Source: Leptolyngbya sp. SIO4C5
GTDB taxonomy: Bacteria > Cyanobacteriota > Cyanobacteriia > Phormidesmidales > Phormidesmidaceae
Direction of reading: 5' to 3'
Length of the DNA stretch: 5,892 nucleotides
NCBI GenBank assembly: GCA_010671965.1
Contig: JAAHIC010000315.1
Location: forward strand, 1-5,892
A program made the position numbers and the translations under genes. This document shows, piece after piece, positions 1 through 5,772 of the stretch (position 1 is the first letter of the stretch; every line of letters starts with the position of its first letter). A model generated the notes under the pieces. It saw only the letters and a program-made list of their open reading frames with translations, was not told where the DNA came from and did no database searches.

Positions 1-1
1 G

Positions 2-103
2 GGGGCCCTCCTGCGGGTGCTCGATGCCCTGCGGACCCAGGGGTACGAGGCCGTGGAACTGGTTGGCAAGCCCACAGAAGCCGCGCCCGCGGGCGACCCC
101 TGA
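2..103 (+). CDS. C-terminal end of a probable ExbD/TolR-family biopolymer transport protein (5' partial)
   Basis: An open frame enters from the left edge and ends at TGA 101-103, giving 33 residues. The stretch LLRVLDALRTQGYEAVELVG lines up with the end of ExbD proteins; from memory the E. coli ExbD tail reads LMKVMDTLHQAGYLKIGLVG. In that family this is the last strand-helix-strand of the periplasmic domain. ExbD/TolR works with ExbB/TolQ in an inner-membrane proton channel that energises outer-membrane transport or envelope integrity. After the match comes a short Ala/Pro-rich tail (PTEAAPAGDP). The membrane helix and its key Asp lie outside the window, so the call rests on about 22 residues. 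The DNA here is very GC-rich compared with the far end of the window. Another alpha/beta protein with a similar end cannot be excluded. Confidence 0.55.
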   Translation, partial: GALLRVLDALRTQGYEAVELVGKPTEAAPAGDP

Positions 104-120
104 GCCCGCCCGGCTCGTAT

Positions 121-155
121 GCAACGCTGCTGATATTTTCGAGCTGCAGCGTTGC
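121..155 (+). terminator. 10-bp perfect inverted repeat between exbD-like gene and plsC, possible terminator
   Basis: GCAACGCTGC (121-130) is the exact reverse complement of GCAGCGTTGC (146-155), with a 15-base loop. It begins 17 bases after the stop codon of the upstream gene. No T-run follows, so it is not a classical intrinsic terminator, but it could still end transcription or stabilise the 3' end. It covers the alternative TTG start of plsC at 152, which argues against that start. Confidence 0.4.
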
Positions 156-169
156 CCAAATTAGCTGAT

Positions 170-805
170 ATGGGCAGACCGCGCGAACCCGTTGCTAGCC
201 TCCTGCTCTACTACCTGTTTAAATGGCTGGTAGTCAGCCCGGTGCTGCACGTTTATTTTCGTGGACGGATCTACGGAGCAGAGCAGGTCCCTCGCCAAGG
301 GCCGCTAATTGTGGTGGCTAACCACGCCAGCGACTTTGATCCCCCCATTTTGTCGAACTGTGTGCGACGGCCCGTGTCTTACATGGCCAAAGAGGAGCTG
401 TTCAAGGTGCCGGTTTTGAGTCAGGCAATTCAGCTCTATGGGGCTTACCCGGTGAAGCGCGGCTCTGCCGATCGCAGTGCCATTCGCGCCGCCCTAAAAC
501 AGCTTGAACAGGGTTGGGCCGTGGGCGTTTTCTTGCAGGGTACCCGCACGGCTGATGGCCGGATTGACTCACCGAAGCTAGGCGCGGCCCTAATTGCGGC
601 CAAGGCACAGGTGCCAATTCTGCCCGTCAGTCTCTGGGGAACCCACCGCATCCTCAAGGGCAGTTCCTGGCCCCGCCCGGTACCGCTGACGATTCGCATC
701 GGCTCAGTCATTGCGCCGCCGACCTCCACCGATCGCCAGCAGCTCCAAAGCGTTACCCAGCAGTGTACTGAGGCCATCCATCAGCTCCACGATTTAGGCC
801 GCTAG
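170..805 (+). CDS. plsC: 1-acyl-sn-glycerol-3-phosphate acyltransferase (PlsC/LPLAT family)
   Basis: Membrane-bound acyltransferase that adds the second acyl chain to lysophosphatidic acid, giving phosphatidic acid for phospholipids and glycolipids. Counting from ATG 170 (211 aa), the family blocks appear in order: block I NHASDFD, the HX4D catalytic motif with H52 and D57; block II YPVKRG with R97; block III FLQGTR at 121-126; block IV VPILPVS at 148-154. The N-terminal segment LLLYYLFKWLVVSPVLHVYF is hydrophobic and should sit in or on the membrane. Length is usual for a compact bacterial PlsC. I prefer ATG 170 because the in-frame TTG at 152 lies inside the arm of an inverted repeat; using it adds six residues. 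One oddity is Gln123 in block III where the family usually has Glu (FPEGTR). It is followed after 26 bases by the DUF2288 gene on the same strand. The family is certain; the exact acyl acceptor is less so. Confidence 0.92.
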   Translation: MGRPREPVASLLLYYLFKWLVVSPVLHVYFRGRIYGAEQVPRQGPLIVVANHASDFDPPILSNCVRRPVSYMAKEELFKVPVLSQAIQLYGAYPVKRGSADRSAIRAALKQLEQGWAVGVFLQGTRTADGRIDSPKLGAALIAAKAQVPILPVSLWGTHRILKGSSWPRPVPLTIRIGSVIAPPTSTDRQQLQSVTQQCTEAIHQLHDLGR

Positions 806-831
806 CCGCTTTTGCTCACGAACTTAAACCC

Positions 832-1149
832 ATGACTCAGGACTTAAAACTAGAACTGGCCGAAATGGTAGAGCCTGCTATTTGGAGTGACTTGATTCCC
901 CATGCTAAGCGAGACGCGGTGATTGTGGTGACGCCACAGATGGATATGGTGGAAGTTGGGGTCGCGATCGCCACAGATAATGTCGCCGCCGTGCAGCGCT
1001 GGATTGGCGAACAGGTAATTGCCAAACCGACACCAGAGCAGCTTACCGAGTGGAACGGCAATGCCAGCAAGCGCTTGAAGGCTTTGATTATTCAGCCCTA
1101 TGTGCTGGTGCAAGACAGCCTTGCTATTGAGGGGGAAAGCCCCAGATAA
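832..1149 (+). CDS. DUF2288 family protein
   Basis: A 105-residue soluble protein with no signal peptide or membrane segment. It matches the DUF2288 pattern as I know it: an acidic N-terminal helix (LKLELAEMVEPAIWSDLIPH), then HAKRDAVIVVTP, then VGVAIATDN, then the block VQRWIGEQVIAKPTPEQLTEW, and a last strand ALIIQPYVLVQ. The length is typical. The molecular function of this family is not known to me. It starts 26 bases after plsC and ends 8 bases before the AI-2E transporter, which suggests co-transcription and perhaps translational coupling with the latter. No strong Shine-Dalgarno precedes ATG 832, which is common in cyanobacteria. The family call is confident; no role is proposed. Confidence 0.9.
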   Translation: MTQDLKLELAEMVEPAIWSDLIPHAKRDAVIVVTPQMDMVEVGVAIATDNVAAVQRWIGEQVIAKPTPEQLTEWNGNASKRLKALIIQPYVLVQDSLAIEGESPR

Positions 1150-1157
1150 TTAGGGGC

Positions 1158-2234
1158 ATGGAACAGAATGACTCCTCCCCTAGTTGGTGGCAGCGCTTCG
1201 ACAATCTGGCGCTGTTTCGTTTTTTGTTGCTGTTTGCCTGTGGCTGGGCGCTAATTGAATTACTCAATTATTTTGAAATCGTGGTGGTGATTTTTGCCTC
1301 GTCCACGATTTTGGCCTTTTTGCTCAATCACCCCGTACAGTGGCTCAAGCGATTTCTGCCTCATGGCCTCGCCGTGACGGTTGTTTTCCTAATTGCGCTG
1401 ATTGTCATTCTCGGCATTGTCAGCACGATGGGGCTGGCGGTACTGTCCCAGGGACAAAAACTGCTGGAGACGACGGCGGATTTTCTCAACTCCCTGACCC
1501 CGGCAATGCAGCAGTTAGAAGCGATGCTGCAGGCGCGAAATCTTAGCGTCGATCTAGCCACGTTAGGGGAGCAGTTTAGGGAGCAGGCGATCGCCCTATT
1601 TGGCACCGGACTCGCCCTCCTGCAGGGGGCTTTAGCCAATTTTATCAACGCTATTTTGATTGCCGTCGTAACGCTGTTTATGATGCTGGACGGGGCGCGG
1701 ATTTGGCACTGGGCCTTGAAAATGCTGCCAATGCATCGACGGCAAGAATTTACTCAGGTGGTGCGTCAAAGTCTGCTGGGCTTTTTTTGGGGACGGTTGT
1801 TGCTGTCCATTTTCTTTGGCATTTCCACGCTGATTGTCTTTCTGCTGATGGGGGTACCGTTTGCGCTGGTGCTGGCGGTAATTGCCGGACTGTTTGATCT
1901 GATTCCCGGCATTGGGGCGACGCTGGGGATTGGCCTGGTAGCCCTGCTGATGCTGTCTCAGAGCGTGTGGCTGGCGCTCAAGATAGTTGTGGTGTGCGTG
2001 CTGCTGCAGCAGGTGGAAGAGAATATTCTGCTGCCCCACGTGATGAGTGACTCCCTGAATATCAACCCGGTAGTGATGTTTTTTGCCCTGATTGTGGGGG
2101 CACGGGTAGCGGGATTGCTGGGAGTTTTCTTGTCCATTCCAATCGCAGCAGTTGTGATTAGCCTGCTAGAAATTGATGAAATGAAAAGCCGCTCGCAGTT
2201 TGAGGCCGCTAGCGAGGCGGCATCGGAGTCCTGA
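1158..2234 (+). CDS. AI-2E/PerM family membrane transporter
   Basis: A 358-residue integral membrane protein of the AI-2E (UPF0118, PerM/TqsA-like) family. Hydrophobic segments lie at about 15-57 (two helices), 71-94, 155-177, 205-228, 233-282 (two helices) and 304-337. Family marks are FMMLDG (174-179) ending the helix after the central soluble loop, DLIPGIGATLG (247-257), and QQVEENILLPHVM (284-296). The loop at about 95-150 is amphipathic and helical, also as usual. The start ATG 1158 is preceded by AGGGG at 1152-1156, too close for an ideal Shine-Dalgarno, and lies 8 bases after the DUF2288 stop. The family name comes from E. coli TqsA and autoinducer-2 export; other members have been linked to Na+/H+ exchange, so the substrate here is unknown. 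The C-terminus is a short Ser/Glu-rich tail. The family is certain, the substrate is not. Confidence 0.93.
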   Translation: MEQNDSSPSWWQRFDNLALFRFLLLFACGWALIELLNYFEIVVVIFASSTILAFLLNHPVQWLKRFLPHGLAVTVVFLIALIVILGIVSTMGLAVLSQGQKLLETTADFLNSLTPAMQQLEAMLQARNLSVDLATLGEQFREQAIALFGTGLALLQGALANFINAILIAVVTLFMMLDGARIWHWALKMLPMHRRQEFTQVVRQSLLGFFWGRLLLSIFFGISTLIVFLLMGVPFALVLAVIAGLFDLIPGIGATLGIGLVALLMLSQSVWLALKIVVVCVLLQQVEENILLPHVMSDSLNINPVVMFFALIVGARVAGLLGVFLSIPIAAVVISLLEIDEMKSRSQFEAASEAASES

Positions 2235-2276
2235 ACACGGTAATCTGAGGGCGTACGTTTTGTCTCTCTAGCTTCT

Positions 2277-3242
2277 ATGCGATCGCAGTCTGATTCTTTA
2301 CCGCCGGGGACGCAGCTACACTTCTTCAAGTCCCCTAGGGCTTGGCTCTATGCCCTGTGGAAATTTTCCCGCCCCCATACCATTATTGGCACCAGCCTCA
2401 GTGTTTGGGGCCTGTTTGCGATCGCCTGGGCCACTGCGCCCACGCTGAATTTGGCGACGCTGCTCCCCGTTCCCCTATGGGCCTGGGCGGCCTGTCTGCT
2501 CGGCAATGTCTATATTGTGGGGCTGAACCAAATCGAGGATGTGGCCATCGATCGCATCAATAAGCCGCACCTGCCCCTGGCTTCTGGCGAATTTTCCCGG
2601 CGGCAGGCAGTGGGGATCGTGGCGTTTTGCGGCGCGCTGGCGATCGCGATCGCCCTGAGTCAGGGAGCATTTCTGCTAGCCACGGTGGGGATCAGCCTGC
2701 TGATTGGCACTGCCTATTCGCTACCGCCAATTCGGCTGAAACGCTTTCCCTTTTGGGCCTCGTTTTGTATTCTCTCGGTGCGGGGAGCAGTGGTCAATTT
2801 GGGGCTGTATCTGCACTATAGCGATCGCCTAGGCTTACCCCTGGGCGTCCCGGCGCGGGTGTGGGCGCTGACGCTGTTTATTTTGGTGTTTAGCTTTGCC
2901 ATTGCCATTTTTAAGGATATTCCCGATATCGAGGGCGATCGCCGCTACAACATCACCACGTTTACGGTGCAGCTTGGGCAAAAGGCAGTGTTCAATCTGG
3001 CTCGTTGGGTGCTGACCCTGTGCTACGGCGGGCTGATTGTGGCAGGGCCGTTTTTGGCGGAGGTGAACGGCTGGTTTATCAGCGTCACCCATCTGGCGGC
3101 GATCGCCCTGTTTTGGTTATTAAGCTTGCGAGTAGCGTGGCAGGGACGCACTGAAGGCATTTCTTACCCGGCGTTTTATCAGTTTATTTGGAAGCTGTTT
3201 TTTATTGAGTACGTGCTGTTTCCTCTAGCCTGCTGGCTGTAA
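2277..3242 (+). CDS. hpt: Homogentisate phytyltransferase (UbiA prenyltransferase superfamily)
   Basis: Joins homogentisate and phytyl diphosphate, with loss of CO2 and PPi, to give 2-methyl-6-phytylbenzoquinol, the committed step to tocopherol. The 321-residue protein has about eight or nine hydrophobic helices. The first Asp-rich motif is NQIEDVAIDRINKP, with N84, D88 and D92; the second is KDIPDIEGD at 213-221. Both bind the Mg2+-diphosphate. Further family marks are SRPHTIIGTSLSVWG near the N-terminus, NVYIVGLNQ, GTAYSLPPIRLKRF and YQFIWKLFFIEY near the end. These agree closely with my memory of Synechocystis Slr1736. The N-terminus has about 24 more residues before the shared WKFSRPHTIIGT start, so a later start would be possible, but no other ATG lies between. 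It follows the transporter by 42 bases. Seven HIP1 octamers fall in this gene, one beginning in the start codon. Confidence 0.95.
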   Translation: MRSQSDSLPPGTQLHFFKSPRAWLYALWKFSRPHTIIGTSLSVWGLFAIAWATAPTLNLATLLPVPLWAWAACLLGNVYIVGLNQIEDVAIDRINKPHLPLASGEFSRRQAVGIVAFCGALAIAIALSQGAFLLATVGISLLIGTAYSLPPIRLKRFPFWASFCILSVRGAVVNLGLYLHYSDRLGLPLGVPARVWALTLFILVFSFAIAIFKDIPDIEGDRRYNITTFTVQLGQKAVFNLARWVLTLCYGGLIVAGPFLAEVNGWFISVTHLAAIALFWLLSLRVAWQGRTEGISYPAFYQFIWKLFFIEYVLFPLACWL

Positions 3243-3378
3243 ACAAACCAATATTCTGCCGCCAGGGACTTACTTCAGCTTCGTGGCAAGCTCAAAGATT
3301 TCAGAAGATGCGGACTGAATAAATTTTCAGTAAGTAGGATCAAGTTAGACCGACTTTAGATGTCAAGCGTATCAGGCC
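3243..3378. other. Intergenic gap between hpt and the methyltransferase
   Basis: These 136 bases hold no credible ORF. ACTTACT (3268-3274) and AGTAAGT (3329-3335) are inverted repeats 54 bases apart, which is too weak to call a terminator. The gap is by far the longest between plus-strand genes here, so a promoter for the methyltransferase is expected in it, but I could not identify convincing -35 and -10 boxes. Confidence 0.5.
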
Positions 3379-4506
3379 ATGACATTTCTTTATCCTCAAA
3401 CCCGGCATCCACTGATTCCCCAGGCTCATACACCGGAAGCGGATCAGCTTTTCGCTAACCAAATCAAGGAGTTTCGGCAAACACTTTTTGGCACCATACA
3501 AAGCAAGATAAAAGCGCTGTCTGAAAAATTTGCTCAGGCAGAGAACCAAGAGATTTCCTATCCGCATCTGCGACAGGAACTAGATCAATCTGCAGAGATT
3601 CAAGCCGTTCATCATCAGCGTGGGGTGCTGCAAGATCGCCTCTGGCAGCAGGTGGCAGATGAGATTGAAAAAGATCGCGATCGCTTAGCGGCAGCCTTTG
3701 CCACCTATTCTCAACCTCAAGACACCCTAGAACTGGACCCAAACCTGGAGATTCCAGCCCATCAGTTGAAAGCAAACATTCATCGGATGCCGGGGGGCTA
3801 TCTACAGGACAGTGGGGACGCTGATTTCTGGACGGGAGCTTTGTATGACCACGGCGTTTTTCTCTATGGCCAAGGCTGGTTAGGCTCTCTCAACGATGAG
3901 CTGGGCCACACCGTCATTCACCATGTTTTAGCTGAGCACTACCCGCAGCTCAACCCCCACAAAATTTTAGATATGGGCTGTTCGGTAGGTCACAGCACCC
4001 TGCCCTATGTATCGGCTTATCCTGAGGCTGAGATTTGGGCCATTGACCTCAGCGCTTCCCTATTGCGATATGCTCACGCCCGCGCCCACGCTTTAGGAAA
4101 AACGGCGCATTTCTCTCAGCAAAATGCTGAAAATACGAAGTTTGCCGCCAATTCTTTTGACCTGGTGGTCAGCCATATTCTGATGCATGAGATTCCCTGC
4201 GGTGCCCGGAAAAAGATATTTGCGGAGAGCTATCGCCTGCTAGAGGCAGGCGGCGTCATGGTGCATCTCGATAGCAAACTGTTTCTATCGCCGCCGACAC
4301 CAATGGCCCGCTATTTCCGCGATACAGAGGTTTGGGCAAATTCGGAACCCTATCTCGGCTCCTCTAGGTTTGAAGATTTTGAGCGCTATGCTCTAGAAGC
4401 CGGGTTTAAGCCAGAGAATTTCAAAATTCACTCTGTCCCCGGCTACTATGCAGCTCAGCAGGGCAGCGAGAATGCGGGCTGGGCGGCATTTTGCGCGGTG
4501 AAGTAA
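3379..4506 (+). CDS. Class I SAM-dependent methyltransferase with long unrecognised N-terminal region
   Basis: A 375-residue soluble protein. The C-terminal half is a Rossmann-fold methyltransferase: motif I ILDMGCSVGHST at 196-207, the acidic residue binding the SAM ribose at D223 in WAIDLSAS, motif II SFDLVVSHILMHEIP at 259-273, and motif III LLEAGGVMVHLD at 287-298. The first 130 residues are mostly charged and helical, with a possible coiled coil at about 40-105. A conserved-looking linker, RMPGGYLQDSGDADFW, sits at 136-151. I do not recognise the N-terminal part; it may form a lid or substrate-binding unit. The substrate is unknown. Proximity to hpt invites a tocopherol role, but the protein is longer than and unlike the known MPBQ and gamma-tocopherol methyltransferases, and the gap separates the units. 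ATG 3379 is preceded by CAGG. One HIP1 site lies at 3677. Confidence 0.88.
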   Translation: MTFLYPQTRHPLIPQAHTPEADQLFANQIKEFRQTLFGTIQSKIKALSEKFAQAENQEISYPHLRQELDQSAEIQAVHHQRGVLQDRLWQQVADEIEKDRDRLAAAFATYSQPQDTLELDPNLEIPAHQLKANIHRMPGGYLQDSGDADFWTGALYDHGVFLYGQGWLGSLNDELGHTVIHHVLAEHYPQLNPHKILDMGCSVGHSTLPYVSAYPEAEIWAIDLSASLLRYAHARAHALGKTAHFSQQNAENTKFAANSFDLVVSHILMHEIPCGARKKIFAESYRLLEAGGVMVHLDSKLFLSPPTPMARYFRDTEVWANSEPYLGSSRFEDFERYALEAGFKPENFKIHSVPGYYAAQQGSENAGWAAFCAVK

Positions 4507-4598
4507 TTGTGATTGGCTTGGCTCTAGTAAAAAGTAGCGAGATGCAGATATGCTCGTGTGAGCAGAATACAATTGCCGTTGCTTAAAATAATTTTGGC
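4507..4598. other. Spacer after the methyltransferase gene, no gene seen
   Basis: It separates the plus-strand methyltransferase from the convergent minus-strand fragment. A small perfect hairpin, TGCTC-GTGT-GAGCA, lies at 4551-4564 without a T-run. It could be a weak bidirectional terminator, but the stem is only 5 bp. I see nothing else here. Confidence 0.4.
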
Positions 4599-4854
4599 TT
4601 AAGTGTAGCCTGTCGGTAAGTCATCTTGGGCCTCAATGTTTGAGAACATTGGGCCGAGATCTAGGTCAAATTTAGCTTCGTCTTCGGGAGTGGAGGAGGG
4701 TTCGGCATCACAGAGATTTGCCTGGTCTGGGGCCACTAGGTGGTGTCAGACCGAAGTCGCCTGGATTCCTCTTATGCTCAGGGTTTCCACCGTACTTAGC
4801 CTGAGATGCAAGTTTGGCAAGACACTTGAAATCACATTCTTCAACCTTCAGCAT
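4599..4854 (-). pseudogene. Frameshifted small gene with NPEHKRNPGDFGLTPP motif
   Basis: On the minus strand ATG 4854 opens a 48-codon frame ending at TGA 4708-4710. It encodes LAKLASQAKYGGNPEHK directly followed by RNPGDFGLTPPSGPRPGKSL. I recall this pattern, continuing as GKTLCD, from a family of small bacterial proteins of unknown function. Here the LCD triplet is present but in another frame: CTC TGT GAT at 4707-4715 follows the GK codons with two bases too few, as if 2 bases were lost. That second frame continues without a stop to TAA 4599-4601, adding an acidic tail that includes STPEDEAKFDLDLG and ends LPTGYT. I do not recognise the tail, so it may also be unrelated sequence fused here. 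The C-terminal body I expect for the family is missing. Reading 4708-4854 as an intact 48-residue protein is the alternative. Perfect inverted repeat CAATGTT/AACATTG lies at 4634-4651 within the tail. Confidence 0.5.
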
Positions 4855-4887
4855 TCTGCATTGGGGTTAAATTGGCCATTGCGCTTT

Positions 4888-4944
4888 TTCATAACGCTAA
4901 GAACATGACTCAGTCTTAGCATACTGTGACAAAGTCGTTATGAA
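4888..4944. promoter_or_regulatory. Nested inverted repeats upstream of the minus-strand fragment
   Basis: Two perfect dyads sit one inside the other. The outer one is TTCATAACG (4888-4896) with CGTTATGAA (4936-4944). The inner one is GCTAAGA (4896-4902) with TCTTAGC (4914-4920), around an 11-base loop. They share base 4896, so both stems could not be complete at once. A third, wider pair is CCTTCAG (4845-4851) with CTGAAGG (4946-4952). The site starts 33 bases upstream of ATG 4854 on the minus strand, where an operator or a 5' leader structure would lie. Function is inferred from position only. Confidence 0.35.
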
Positions 4945-5007
4945 CCTGAAGGTCGGTCTGCTGAATCTGAATCTATATATGCCCTGAATATATCCTCTTG
5001 GGCGCTC

Positions 5008-5087
5008 TAACGGTTCTGGTCAGCGGTTGCCGGATCTTTGCATCCAACCCAAGCGGCTTCGGTCAATCCGCTGCACCAGAATTGTTG
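5008..5087. repeat. Long imperfect hairpin with bulges on one arm (attC-like at most)
   Basis: An 80-base self-complementary element. TTCTGGTCAGCGGTTG at 5014-5029 pairs with 5064-5081 along its whole length except for two single extra bases, C5074 and T5067, both on the right arm. A third extra base, T5063, precedes further pairs (5030-5034 with 5058-5062). Outside the main stem lie two G/T wobbles (5012-5013 with 5082-5083), then AAC/GTT pairing (5009-5011 with 5084-5086). Read on the minus strand the ends are GCACAAC and GTTAGAG, each one base off the integron attC core consensus (RYYYAAC, GTTRRRY). The one-sided bulges recall attC extrahelical bases, but the outer parts of the core boxes do not pair. 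A structured RNA or a miniature mobile element remnant are alternatives. The fold itself is clear; the identity is open. Confidence 0.5.
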
Positions 5088-5422
5088 TGCTGCCGTTGTT
5101 GACCAAGAGAATCTACAATTGCACAATATCTTAACCGACATTCCGCAGGTTGACAGTATATTTGTGATATGCATGTCAGCCATCAACTCTTGAAGCTCTT
5201 ATTGAGCAAGCATTTTAGGTTCAAGCCATATTTTTTGCTGAACCACGGCCTTAATATTTCGCAATTTAGACCAACCTCGGATTTTGAAGCATGACTAACG
5301 AGACTTCCATGACTCCAGCGACCTGAAACCTGATGCACATCTGAAAATAAAAAGCAACCTGCGGAACGTAAGTCTTAACTGTCTCCCTTCCATCACCCAT
5401 CTTTTTTTAGCTGCCTCATTAG
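5088..5422. other. Region without a recognisable gene
   Basis: No convincing coding sequence on either strand. The longest frame I noticed is on the minus strand, open from 5374 to TGA 5183-5185, with no ATG at its front and only a GTG at 5338. An 8-bp stem with one bulge, GGTTCAAGC (5218-5226) with GCTGAACC (5237-5244), encloses a 10-base loop CATATTTTTT. Near the right end a 6-bp repeat TTAGCT/AGCTAA (5407-5426) abuts seven T's. The bases are visibly AT-richer than positions 1-3240. Confidence 0.45.
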
Positions 5423-5659
5423 CTAAGTCGATGTAATAAACTGATTATCCGCTAGAGTTTTCTGAATTGGTCTAAGCTCGTGATCCTCTAGATGGTTTGT
5501 CAAATAAGCTTTTATCAGAACCTTGATTAGTTGAGTAATACTACCTGTCGGTATTTCAATGTATAGCTGAATACGGTTTATTGCCTTTCCATCATCAGTC
5601 AAAACTTTGCCACCACTACATTTGGCAAAAAAAACAGGATGGTTCTGCGTCACTCGCAC
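5423..5659 (-). CDS. Small hypothetical protein, possibly a frameshifted remnant
   Basis: A minus-strand frame of 78 residues starting at GTG 5659 and ending at TAG 5423-5425. I do not recognise it. Its composition is protein-like: KCSGGKVLTDDGKAINRIQ, then a hydrophobic amphipathic stretch LYIEIPTGSITQLIKVLIKA, then a charged end (NHLEDHELRPIQKTLADN). No membrane helix or signal peptide is evident. There is no ATG and no clear Shine-Dalgarno, and a stop lies seven codons upstream of the GTG. In the neighbouring frame a gene-like stretch with FLEIEDLVEMLNVSQSERAS runs into the same 8-T run (5627-5634 on the minus strand) that this ORF crosses. A one-base loss there would join the two, so the true protein may start further upstream, near 5690 or 5743. 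The AT-rich base use differs from the plus-strand genes. It could be real, decayed or spurious. Confidence 0.35.
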   Translation of the reverse strand: MRVTQNHPVFFAKCSGGKVLTDDGKAINRIQLYIEIPTGSITQLIKVLIKAYLTNHLEDHELRPIQKTLADNQFITST

Positions 5660-5772
5660 GTTCTGATTGAGAAACGTTTAACATCTCAACCAAATCCTCG
5701 ATCTCTAGGAAAATCTTGTAACTTCACCAGAATTAGTCAGCATTTTGTAAAAACTTAAAATATCAGAATGCC

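Larger units (their letters stand above)
964..3684. repeat. Dispersed HIP1 octamers (GCGATCGC)
   Basis: Exact GCGATCGC occurs at 964, 1587, 2279, 2418, 2640, 2646, 2821, 2935, 3099 and 3677 (first base of each). The copies at 2640 and 2646 overlap. HIP1 is an over-represented palindrome in many cyanobacterial genomes, so this supports a cyanobacterial origin. All copies lie inside coding sequence, seven of them in hpt, and none occurs in the last 2.2 kb of the window. Confidence 0.9.

Noticed and set aside
1632..2039. Minus-strand frame of 135 codons
   Set aside because: It lies wholly opposite the AI-2E transporter gene and is His/Gln/Asn-rich, as expected for a shadow of hydrophobic codons.
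1158..2234. Autoinducer-2 export as the function of the AI-2E family protein
   Set aside because: The name is inherited from E. coli TqsA; nothing in this window points to AI-2 signalling and family members differ in substrate.
3379..4506. Assignment of the methyltransferase as a tocopherol or MPBQ methyltransferase
   Set aside because: The only support is proximity to hpt; length and motif context differ from the known enzymes and a 136-base gap separates the genes.
4636..4908. Plus-strand frame of 90 codons
   Set aside because: It is antisense to the fragment with the NPEHKRNPGDFGLTPP motif, which is far more protein-like; its own translation shows no family feature.
4998..5102. Plus-strand short frame with a lipobox-like VSGC after a hydrophobic stretch
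   Set aside because: Only 34 residues from a TTG, no basic start, no mature domain, and it overlaps the long hairpin, which explains the sequence better.
5183..5374. Minus-strand open frame of 63 codons
   Set aside because: It has no ATG, only an internal GTG, and no recognisable motif; a competing frame is equally open over part of it.
5402..5426. Seven T's next to a 6-bp inverted repeat as a terminator
   Set aside because: The T-run precedes the stem on the plus strand, and on the minus strand the stem is followed by A's, so neither orientation fits an intrinsic terminator.
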